Shown here one piece after another: positions 7,277 to 12,990 of a stretch of DNA of 22,737 nt. Numbering within the stretch: the stretch's first letter is position 1; each line of letters opens with the position of its first letter. Origin of the DNA: a virus; the IMG/VR virus record IMGVR_UViG_3300037358_000021, positions 1 to 22,737 of that record. One strand, given 5' to 3'. A model generated the notes under the pieces. That model made no database searches and was not told where the DNA came from. It was given only the letters and a program-made list of their open reading frames with translations. The translations under genes and the position numbers were made by a program.

Positions 7277-8875
7277 CTAGATGGCATCCGCGATTGCGAC
7301 TGCCCATTCCGGTCTCACGTAGAGATAACCGTATAAAACATCAAGGCGGGTAATCAATTGATCAGTACCTACGGTATAATCCGTGATCATCCTCATCGAG
7401 ATGTTGTCGAAGGATTCGCGTGCACCTTCAACAATGCCCTGCTGCGGCAGAACGAGATCCGCCGTAGCCATCGTGACTGCTTCCGGAGTATAGGCGATAT
7501 TCTTGCGGAATATCGAACTTGCCGGAGTCGCCAGAAGGATTGTGGCACCGTTGACGGGGCTGGAGTCGACCGTCTGATACTGCACCTGCGGACCACCGGC
7601 GACGCCCGTCGAAGACGGAACGATAGCCGGGTAGATCGAAAGTGAAGTGGCATTGGTCGCAGCGGCAGCGGTAACTACGAACTGGCGAAGCTGACCAGTC
7701 GACTGCTTAGTAATGCGATTTACTGCATTCACGTTTGCAATCGTGATGATATCTCCCAGGGTAAGTGTCCCAGTGATAGCATTAGTCGTCAGCGTAAGGC
7801 CGGTCTGACCCGCGCCGTTGACGGTTCCAGCGGTAAACGTGCCAGTCGTGTGTTTCAACACGGTCTGATCCATCATCCACTCGAAACCAATCGCCTGCTG
7901 CATCGTACCCGTAGTGTACTGACGGGAGATGTCGCTGATCGGGTTAAGCAGCCCGCTCAGAACGCCCACAGTGCGCGCCTGGGTATACGGATCCTGAACG
8001 ATCTTACGACGTCCAGTCGGAGCAGAATTCACATCCAGCAACGCACCGGCAGTAAGGAAGGTCGACAAAATCGGGGAGATAATGTTACCATTAGCATCCG
8101 TGTTGCTGACCAAGTTACACACGCCGCCATCCACACCGCTCATGATGTTGTAAGCAATAGCGCCTGCGAGGTTGTTGATGCAAGGTGCGAGAATCCGTTC
8201 GGAGTAATCATCAAGACTCATCGTCCTGTCAACAGAACTGAACGAAACGTCGACACCCTGCTGCGTGGCGACAACCAAAGTTGTTGACTGCTCACTAGTA
8301 TCTTGGATTTGCGCAGCTGCACCTGTGCGAACGGTAAAGTCGTTGGGCAGACGGACACGAAGCTGTGTGCCGATCTTAGCTCCGACCTTAGCAAAAGAAT
8401 CATCGTCAATTTTTTCAAAAAGTTTCGTTAAAACTTTTTCGCTACCTAGCTGCTGCATATTTCTATGCAGATAAGACTATATCATAATCATTTCTGATTT
8501 TGCGTGCTTCGGATCACTTGATCCTACTCCCACAAGGGGATAGTCGTTGAACCTTTTCCATTTCAGGAACTCGGATGCTGATTGCCCAATACCTATTATT
8601 TTCAAACATTCACGCTTGGCCTTTTGGCCTACGTTGTAGTTAATAAGTCTCTAAGGGGTTTCCAGCAGTTCTCGCAATTTAACAACAACTTGATGACCTG
8701 CTAAGTCCTTGTTATATAACAAAATTGTTGATCTATATTCTGAATAAATGCATTCACTTTTTAATTAAATTCATAAAATATAGATAGTAAACACCAATGC
8801 CTAGTATATAGTGTTTTTCCAGAGTCTGACCGCTTCTCTGGTAATCATGTTTATGGTCAAGATTGAATTTGCCAT
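7277..8875 (-). CDS. Major capsid (coat) protein, P22 gp5-like, split by a group I intron
   Basis: Exon 1 is 8875-8810: ATG with AAAGGA 8 bases upstream, encoding MANSILTINMITREAVRLWK plus Asn-Thr, and then hits TAG three codons later if unspliced. Exon 2 begins at about 8449 (or 8441) and ends at 7277. The spliced product is about 409-412 residues. Exon 2 starts with FEKIDDDSFAKVGAKIG, then VRLPNDFTVRTGAAAQIQD, TQQGVDVSFSS and LDDYSERILAP, the block order I know from P22-type coat proteins. Homologs of this type begin MANxLLTIxMITREALRxL, exactly what exon 1 supplies and exon 2 lacks. An ATG at 8458 in the exon 2 frame lies inside the intron P9 hairpin and has no Shine-Dalgarno, so I reject it as the start. 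Function: HK97-fold shell subunit assembled on the scaffold encoded upstream. Confidence 0.9.
8450..8809 (-). ncRNA. Group I self-splicing intron (IA-like) inside the capsid gene
   Basis: On the minus strand the core elements occur in order: P at 8680-8665 (AAATTGCGAGAACTGC), Q at 8586-8570 (GGCAATCAGCATCCGAG), R at 8553-8538 (GGTTCAACGACTATCC) and S at 8484-8472 (ATGATATAGTCTT). R and S pair as P7 (ACTAT/ATAGT), and P and Q can pair as P4 (ATTGC/GCAAT). P1 is exon AAACACT with intron GGTGTTT, seven pairs ending in the conserved U-G. P2 is ATCTATATT/AATATAGAT. Two small hairpins lie between R and S, one with a GAAA loop, as in subgroup IA. P9 (8470-8453) is a 7-bp stem with a GAAA loop. The 5' site follows U8810. 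The 3' site is either after G8450 (in frame with U8810) or after G8442, which gives better P9.0, P10 and homolog length but needs cleavage after C8811. There is no ORF inside. Confidence 0.9.
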
Positions 8876-9009
8876 TGTGGCATTCCTTTGAATTGTTAAT
8901 GAAAGTTGGAATGAACCATTAGCAGGAATTTATTAGAAGAGCAGCTAAGTAGTTTTTGTTTAGTACCTATCTCTAAACGCTTAACGGTAATCATGAAGGA
9001 TAAAATACA

Positions 9010-9900
9010 ATGCCTCAAGTCATAGACAGTGATGAATATAATGTTGCTGGTGTGTACACTGTAACACAAAAAGCCTCTGGTCGAACATATGTTGGAGAAG
9101 CATTCAACATAAGAGAAAGATGGATGAATGGACATATCGGTTGTCTTAATGACAACAGACATGGCAATCGCTTCCTACAACGCGCCTGGAACAAGTATGG
9201 CCCAGATGCATTTGAATTCAAAATATTTACAGTTGTTGAAAATACTGAAAATTTATCCAAATATCTTTTTAAGAAAAAATTAAAATGGCATGAAAATGAA
9301 GTTCTTAAACTTTTTCCTAAAAATTATAATCTGGAAATTCCAGGAGAAAATGGCTATGTTATTCCAGGACCACGTGCCAAAAGAATGATGAAGAAAGCTG
9401 CTAAGAGAGAACGCAATACAGAGATAGGTAGGGCAAGAATGAAAAGAGTTCGTCTAGAAGCTATGAAAAACCCAATAGCAGTGGCACGCCATAAGAAAGC
9501 TACAAAAGAGGCGTGGCAAAATCCAGAAATTAAAGCTGCCAGGGTAGCCGCCTATAATACTCCAGAAGGTAAAAAGAATCGTGCTAGTGGGGCGGCGCTA
9601 GGATGGATTAAACGAAAAGAAAAACTCGCTAATGATCCTGAATTCGCGGCCAGACATAAGGAGAGTAGAGCGAAGGCAAACAAAAAAATTAAAGAACTCT
9701 ACAATACCCCTGAACGCAAAAATATGCTTTCTAAACAAGCAGACGAAACTTGGGCAGTTCCTGGAAGGAAAGGAAAAGTCACAGAATCTCTAGAAGAGTA
9801 TTATTCTGATCCTAAAAATAGAACACGGCATTCTAAGATAATGCTTGAACATTTTGAAAAGAAAAAATCTAGGAAACTTTCCATCCCGGGAGATCTTTAA
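9010..9900 (+). CDS. GIY-YIG homing endonuclease, free-standing, opposite strand to capsid
   Basis: 296 residues, ATG with AAGGA 9 bases upstream. The N-terminal GIY-YIG nuclease domain shows GVYTV at residues 14-18, YVG at 27-29 and the catalytic-type arginine R37 eight residues later, as in I-TevI. A WNKYGPDAFEF segment near 60-70, the candidate metal-binding glutamate in KWHENEVLKLF and the NYNLEIPGENGY segment complete the domain. Residues of about 150-280 hold about six diverged repeats with an N/D-x-P-E/x...A...W pattern (for example NTPEGKKNRASGAALGW and NTPERKNMLSKQADETW), probably DNA-binding modules like NUMOD3. It is the only convincing plus-strand gene, AT-richer than its neighbours, which suggests transfer. 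It starts 134 bases from capsid exon 1, divergently, and its 3' end overlaps the next minus gene by 32 bases. Confidence 0.85.
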   Translation: MPQVIDSDEYNVAGVYTVTQKASGRTYVGEAFNIRERWMNGHIGCLNDNRHGNRFLQRAWNKYGPDAFEFKIFTVVENTENLSKYLFKKKLKWHENEVLKLFPKNYNLEIPGENGYVIPGPRAKRMMKKAAKRERNTEIGRARMKRVRLEAMKNPIAVARHKKATKEAWQNPEIKAARVAAYNTPEGKKNRASGAALGWIKRKEKLANDPEFAARHKESRAKANKKIKELYNTPERKNMLSKQADETWAVPGRKGKVTESLEEYYSDPKNRTRHSKIMLEHFEKKKSRKLSIPGDL

Positions 9901-10150
9901 ATTCAATTTCATCAAGAGATTTTCTGTCTCTTACAATTAAGCTCATTTTAATTTTTAATGCCTTTAGATCTTTGACAACCTTGGCTGCCATACCTATCGG
10001 AACATCCCAATCGGCATCTCTATTGGGCTTTTCTCCCAACATACTTCCACAACCATTCATCCATTTAAATGGAACCGTACCACGAATCTTCTTATCTTCG
10101 GGACTTCCAGGTCGAAATGGGTAGTGTGCGTAAATCGTAACTTTCTTCAT
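9869..10150 (-). CDS. Unknown small phage protein
   Basis: 93 residues, ATG with a strong GGGAGG Shine-Dalgarno about 5 bases upstream. Visible features are KKVTIYAHYPFRPGSPEDKK at the start, a FKWMNGCGSML segment near 28-38, and a basic helix KVVKDLKALKIKMSLIVRD near 57-75. I do not recognise the family. It lies between the tRNA genes and the capsid region. Its last 32 bases overlap the end of the plus-strand homing endonuclease tail to tail, so one of the two reading frames may have been extended when the endonuclease arrived. Confidence 0.6.
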   Translation of the reverse strand: MKKVTIYAHYPFRPGSPEDKKIRGTVPFKWMNGCGSMLGEKPNRDADWDVPIGMAAKVVKDLKALKIKMSLIVRDRKSLDEIEFKDLPGWKVS

Positions 10151-10217
10151 ACATCCTCCCTAATTATCAGGACACTTATTATGGCCTAACAACCCCGGAA
10201 GACAATCCGTTTATGTG

Positions 10218-10292
10218 TGGTAGCCGAGGATCGAATTGCACGATCGACCTTCTGGTTATGAGCCAGACGAGATACTACTTCTCCACTCGGCA
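10218..10292 (-). tRNA. tRNA-Met (anticodon CAT), CCA encoded
   Basis: A full 75-base cloverleaf fits: acceptor TGCCGAG/CTCGGCT (six pairs; the first position is T opposite T), D stem GAGA/TCTC, anticodon stem TCTGG/CCAGA with loop CTCATAA, T stem GATCG/CGATC with loop TGCAATT, then A73 and genomic CCA. Oddities: the D loop is short and lacks the usual GG, and position 55 of the T loop is G in place of T. If the host modifies C34 to lysidine it would read Ile codons; the sequence alone does not decide. Confidence 0.8.
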
Positions 10293-10303
10293 ATAATATA
10301 TTC

Positions 10304-10378
10304 TGGTTCCCCCTCCTGGAATCGAACCAACTGCTTCTGCATTCCGAGTGCAGCTTTCTACCAATGAAGTACACCCCG
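10304..10378 (-). tRNA. tRNA-Pro(CGG)-like element with a non-pairing acceptor stem
   Basis: All internal spacings fit a 75-base tRNA: T8 A9, D arm CTTC/GAAA with an ATTGGTA loop, a perfect anticodon stem CTGCA/TGCAG with loop CTCGGAA, T loop TTCGATT, A73 and CCA. However, the 5' acceptor strand CGGGGTG cannot pair with the 3' strand AGGGGGA, and the T stem GTTGG/CCAGG has a mismatched outer pair. The 5' strand looks like that of a normal tRNA-Pro, the 3' strand like another tRNA, so this may be a chimera left by recombination between tRNA genes, or a pseudogene. Confidence 0.45.
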
Positions 10379-10453
10379 AAAGGGCGTAGCTACTTGGTCG
10401 AGGTCGAATATTATCAGATTCCATTTTCATAATTTCTATATAGCGTTTAACGA

Positions 10454-10484
10454 AGGGCAGAACAATCATGTTCTATCACGCCCT
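10454..10484 (-). other. Stem-loop overlapping the scaffold stop codon
   Basis: AGGGC/GCCCT forms an outer stem and GAACA/TGTTC an inner stem with a 4-base loop. The structure begins within the scaffold stop region. There is no long U tract on either side, so transcript stabilisation or tRNA-operon processing is as likely as termination. The remaining bases up to 10379 hold no gene that I can see. Confidence 0.35.
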
Positions 10485-11420
10485 CTTATACCGATTCCTT
10501 TTTTCTTCCAACTGACGCTGACGTTCAGTGACCCAATCGCTCATCTTTGTGGCTGAGTCAGTGAGATCCGGAATGCCCGCTTTCGACGCACCACCAGCGA
10601 CAGGAATCACCGGAGCCGGAGCCTGAGAAACAGGAGCCGGAGGGGGCGCGGGCGGCGCATTAAGTGCAGCTTCTACACGCGCTAATTCCATTGCTCTCTT
10701 GACGGGAGTCATTTTAACAAGTTTCTCAGCTTCTTCAAAGTTCTGACCGAGATGATGGAGGATCTTTGAGGGATTTTTAAGTTCGACTACGGTTTCCAGA
10801 AATTCTGAAGATACGTTTTTACCTAATGCGCCGACGAGGTTAAGGTTCTTAATCGCCTCATCCCATGACTGAACGCCGTAGTCTTTTTTGCCAACCTCGA
10901 CAATTTCATTGCAAGTTTTATTAAACTCATTTGCCTGGGCGATCAGGATTGCTTTTTCCGCTGCGCGTTTTTCAATTTCCGCTTCCGTCACTTCCGTTGT
11001 GCTCATCGGAGGCGTAGATCCATTTGTCCCAGGAGCGCCGGAGGCTTTGGTCTCAAGTTGCTTGAGCAATTCAGCAGTGCGAGCTTCAGCAGCTTTTAAC
11101 GCTGCATCTTTTTGATCAGCCGTGCGCTCAGCTTCTAAACGGCGATAGGTTAATTCATTTATGCGCTTTTGGACATTGTCCACTTTGGGCTTTTCGCCAG
11201 CCGCAGCCGGTGGCGTCTCCGCAGTCGTCGTTGGTGGCGTACCATCTCCGGATGTATTACCTTCTGTCGTCGCTGCTGCTCCAGTTCCGGAGGTCGCAGA
11301 TATCGATCCATCTGCATTGACGACAACGCCAACCGTAGCGGAGCCATCAGAATTAGTAGAAGCCACCGGCGAAGCAACTGTGGGCGACGGCGTACCGGGA
11401 TCGACAACGGGATCAGTCAT
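10476..11420 (-). CDS. Capsid scaffolding protein
   Basis: 314 residues from ATG at 11420, chosen because GGAG lies 9 bases upstream. A low-complexity Thr/Ala/Pro/Gly-rich N-terminus (about 1-75) is followed by a long charged helix (VQKRINELTYRRLEAERTAD and onward to about 125), a helical middle (about 145-245) and an Ala/Pro linker (about 250-275). The C-terminus, DWVTERQRQLEEKRNRYKRA, is strongly basic and helical, like the coat-binding helix-turn-helix of P22 gp8-type scaffolds. Length, composition and position between portal and coat all fit. Scaffold directs shell assembly and then leaves the procapsid. The leader carries the 25-base hairpin repeat (11442-11466). I see no protease motif. 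Confidence 0.8.
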   Translation of the reverse strand: MTDPVVDPGTPSPTVASPVASTNSDGSATVGVVVNADGSISATSGTGAAATTEGNTSGDGTPPTTTAETPPAAAGEKPKVDNVQKRINELTYRRLEAERTADQKDAALKAAEARTAELLKQLETKASGAPGTNGSTPPMSTTEVTEAEIEKRAAEKAILIAQANEFNKTCNEIVEVGKKDYGVQSWDEAIKNLNLVGALGKNVSSEFLETVVELKNPSKILHHLGQNFEEAEKLVKMTPVKRAMELARVEAALNAPPAPPPAPVSQAPAPVIPVAGGASKAGIPDLTDSATKMSDWVTERQRQLEEKRNRYKRA

Positions 11421-11441
11421 AGAATAATACTCCAAAAGAAT

Positions 11442-11466
11442 TGCCCAGTGAAAGCACTGGTACTTT
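11442..11466 (-). repeat. 25-base exact repeat, copy 2, forming a leader hairpin
   Basis: Identical to 7117-7141 over 25 bases, with the same CCAGTG/CACTGG stem and CTTT loop. It lies 21 bases before the scaffold ATG, again just upstream of a GGAG site. The flanking bases differ, apart from a loosely similar TTCT...TGGAG stretch, so the conserved part is the hairpin itself. Confidence 0.7.
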
Positions 11467-11575
11467 GTAGAAAGTGAGTGTTCAACAAATTCAGAAAGGT
11501 ACGGAGGGACTAAGGAGTCAATTTATCACACTCTGCCGAGCGTTATATTGCCACCTCTCGGCTGGGCAAAAATGG

Positions 11576-11599
11576 AAACATCAAAATAATTTGATGTTT
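11576..11599 (-). terminator. AT-rich palindromic hairpin after the small-gene array
   Basis: AAACATCAAA and TTTGATGTTT form a perfect 10-bp stem with a 4-base loop directly at the stop codon of the gene at 11598. On the minus strand the sequence continues CCATTTTTGCCC. Low GC makes it a weak terminator. A second stem, GCCGAG/CTCGGC, lies between 11536 and 11562, so the 177-base gap before the scaffold holds three hairpins and probably sets scaffold expression apart. Confidence 0.4.
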
Positions 11600-11759
11600 A
11601 CTTTTTCTTATTCTTCTGCTGATCCTGATACACCGGATCTTTTGACTTTTTCAAATCTTCTTCAAGACGTTCATTCATTTCTTTAAATCTACGATCAACA
11701 TCTTCTTCGCGCTTCTTCACATCACCGCGTGTTTCACCCTTTTCCCAATAGTGATTCAT
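11598..11759 (-). CDS. Small charged protein with C-terminal DPVYxxQQKNK tail
   Basis: 53 residues, ATG at 11759. It starts MNHYWEKGETRGDVKKREED, continues as one charged helix (VDRRFKEMNERLEEDLKK) and ends SKDPVYQDQQKNK plus two lysines. The tail is the second of two signatures that recur in this array (DP-x-Y-x-x-x-Q/S-K-x-K). It is the last gene of the array before the scaffold. No catalytic motif or membrane segment is seen. The helix could form a coiled coil. The function is unknown; position and shared tail suggest an accessory head protein. Confidence 0.6.
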   Translation of the reverse strand: MNHYWEKGETRGDVKKREEDVDRRFKEMNERLEEDLKKSKDPVYQDQQKNKKK

Positions 11760-11819
11760 GCTCACTCATCATCTCCATCACTATCGTTGCATTATTCCAT
11801 ATAAGAATACGCGGGGCAG

Positions 11820-12062
11820 TTATTTATTCTTCTGTTGATCTGAATAATAGGGATCTTTCGACTCTGCCATTTTGTGGCCGGGGGATTCGTGTTCTTTTAA
11901 TCCTTCAGGAAAACTATCTTCGACAAATCCTCTTATATTTCTTACCCCAGAATATTTATGATGAGTAGCACTCTTTTCATGCGACACTTCTGGGTAGTGC
12001 TTTAGGAGCTCATGATTATCTTCATCTGAGATAGTTTTATGAGGAACCGAAAATTCTTTCAT
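11820..12062 (-). CDS. Small protein with both shared tail motifs (KEHESPG and DPYYSDQQKNK)
   Basis: 80 residues, ATG at 12062. The body (MKEFSVPHKTISDEDNHELL, then HYPEVSHEKSATHHKYSG) is His-rich and unlike its neighbours. The C-terminus combines EGLKEHESPGHKMAESK with DPYYSDQQKNK, so both signatures of the array occur in tandem, as also in the gene at 14858-15046. It follows a broken copy of the gene at 12643, whose residual frame ends at 12064 just before this start. No known domain is recognised. Confidence 0.6.
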   Translation of the reverse strand: MKEFSVPHKTISDEDNHELLKHYPEVSHEKSATHHKYSGVRNIRGFVEDSFPEGLKEHESPGHKMAESKDPYYSDQQKNK

Positions 12063-12065
12063 ATC

Positions 12066-12149
12066 AATTAATCCTCATTGTTGACATACCCAGTTGTTCG
12101 GCGGTTTTGCCTTCGATTGCTTGAGCGGCGACACGTCTGTCGATATTCC
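12066..12149 (-). repeat. 84-base direct repeat, copy A (remnant of the 12643 gene)
   Basis: It matches 12645-12728 with a single mismatch. In the frame of the parent gene it reads NIDRRVAAQAIEGKTAEQLG and ends ATGAGGATTAATTGA, corresponding to the parent C-terminus, but that frame has no start codon upstream. It is the scar of a duplication or of a recombination that removed the rest of the gene copy. Confidence 0.85.
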
Positions 12150-12197
12150 AATACCGTGTGGGCGAAGATCGCTTTGGACATCTTTGAGGGTTTTCAT
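12075..12197 (-). CDS. 40-residue ORF crossing the repeat in another frame (doubtful gene)
   Basis: ATG at 12197 follows the preceding TAA directly. The first 17 codons (MKTLKDVQSDLRPHGIG) look like a genuine N-terminus, but from 12149 on the frame runs through the duplicated 84-base segment in a register different from the parent gene, giving an unlikely basic, Pro-rich end. It may be a truncated gene whose 3' part was replaced by the repeat. Whether it is still translated is open. Confidence 0.3.
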   Translation of the reverse strand: MKTLKDVQSDLRPHGIGISTDVSPLKQSKAKPPNNWVCQQ

Positions 12198-12353
12198 TTA
12201 TTTATTCTTCTGACTATCGTTATACACCGGATCCATCGACCCTGCACCTTTTTCGCGTGCGCTTGCGGCTAATGCTTCGCGAGCAGCCTTCGCCTGTTCA
12301 ACAGCGGAAGAGTGCTTGATTATGAGGCCGAGAAGGGGAGAGGGTTTGGTCAT
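12198..12353 (-). CDS. Small protein ending DPVYNDSQKNK
   Basis: 51 residues, ATG at 12353 overlapping the upstream stop as ATGA, so translation is probably coupled. It begins MTKPSPLLGLIIKHSSAVEQ, has an Ala-rich helix (AKAAREALAASAREKGAG), and ends SMDPVYNDSQKNK, the second shared tail of the array. The stretch before the tail (helix, then G-x-G/GKGS, then x-DP) resembles the endings of the genes at 14252 and 15048 (AEELRxxGKGSxDPxY). No function is recognised. Confidence 0.6.
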   Translation of the reverse strand: MTKPSPLLGLIIKHSSAVEQAKAAREALAASAREKGAGSMDPVYNDSQKNK

Positions 12354-12589
12354 TTGTTCGGCTTTCCATCGTTACCAGCCCAATAAGGATGTTCATGTTC
12401 CTTATACGGACGATCACGAGGTGACTTTTCTCTCACATGAAAGTTGTCATCTTTATATTTCTTGGCTAATTTTGCGGAAGCAAGATTAGCATCAATTGTA
12501 TTAGAATGCTCAGAAAAATGACCTGGAGACATTCCGCCGCCGTCTCTCATTGCGTATGCATGATCAACTACATATCTAGTGTTACTCAT
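12350..12589 (-). CDS. Small phage protein with KEHEHPYW segment
   Basis: 79 residues, ATG with AGAGG 6 bases upstream. The sequence includes VVDHAYAMRDGGGMSPGHFS near residues 7-26, a helix NLASAKLAKKYKDDNFHVRE near 35-54, and a tail PYKEHEHPYWAGNDGKPNK, an apparent variant of the KEHQKPEW tag with a short extension. It follows a small hairpin with a run of nine C at 12623-12631. It is soluble, with no transmembrane segment. Function unknown. Confidence 0.58.
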   Translation of the reverse strand: MSNTRYVVDHAYAMRDGGGMSPGHFSEHSNTIDANLASAKLAKKYKDDNFHVREKSPRDRPYKEHEHPYWAGNDGKPNK

Positions 12590-12642
12590 AAATTACCTCT
12601 AATAGTGTATGGGGGTATTATGCCCCCCCCCATGAGGAGCCT

Positions 12643-12990
12643 TTAATTAATACTCATTGTTGACATACCCAGTTGTTCGGCGGTTTTGCCTTCGATTGCT
12701 TGAGCGGCGACACGTCTGTCGATATTCCCCGGCGCACTGGCATGTTTGAGCAGTGCATCGAATATTTGTTCTTTTTCCCATTCAGGCGTGGTCGACATTC
12801 CCAGCATGCGGGACAATGTGAGTCGGGCTGATTCTACAAAGTGGTGCCACTCACGACGAATGAACTTTTTCTGGCTTGGATAAAACTTATAGAAAGTGTC
12901 ATCATGCGCGGCCTCTTCATAAAAACACGCAGCCATTTCCTTTGCAGTTTCAGCAAGGAGAACATGGGTGAATTTTTGATTAGTGCTCAT
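12643..12990 (-). CDS. Unknown 115-residue phage protein of the head module
   Basis: ATG at 12990 overlaps the stop of the preceding gene as ATGA; the longer TTG start at 13005 is rejected. The protein is helical: KFTHVLLAETAKEMAACFYE near residues 6-25, FYPSQKKFIRREWHHFVESA near 37-56, and a C-terminal AAQAIEGKTAEQLGMSTMSIN. The pattern of Tyr-Pro-Ser followed by a basic helix with REWxxFVxxAR resembles conserved hypothetical proteins near phage head genes, but I cannot name a role. Its last 76 bases recur exactly at 12074-12149. It has neither shared C-terminal tag, which sets it apart from most of the array. Confidence 0.62.
   Translation of the reverse strand: MSTNQKFTHVLLAETAKEMAACFYEEAAHDDTFYKFYPSQKKFIRREWHHFVESARLTLSRMLGMSTTPEWEKEQIFDALLKHASAPGNIDRRVAAQAIEGKTAEQLGMSTMSIN
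12645..12728 (-). repeat. 84-base direct repeat, copy B (3' end of an intact gene)
   Basis: Matches 12066-12149 with one mismatch. Recombination between the two copies would delete 579 bases holding the small genes at 12075, 12198 and 12350. Confidence 0.85.

Noticed and set aside
7277-8458. Capsid gene beginning at its own ATG at 8458
   Set aside because: No Shine-Dalgarno, family N-terminus missing, ATG lies in the 3' arm of the intron P9 hairpin, and the missing N-terminus is encoded at 8875-8810.
8896-9162. Minus-strand ORF of 88 codons over the endonuclease start
   Set aside because: Mostly antisense to the GIY-YIG domain, no Shine-Dalgarno; its MIT segment is discussed only as a possible exon 1 remnant.
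9010-9900. Endonuclease as an intron-encoded ORF of the capsid intron
   Set aside because: It lies outside exon 1, upstream of the capsid start and on the opposite strand; the intron itself has no ORF.
10186-10469. Short minus-strand ORFs over the tRNA region
   Set aside because: They cover the two tRNA structures and have no coding features.
11161-11477. Plus-strand ORFs of 88 and 102 codons opposite the scaffold
   Set aside because: Antisense to the low-complexity N-terminal region of the scaffold; composition reflects the Thr/Ala/Pro codons on the other strand.
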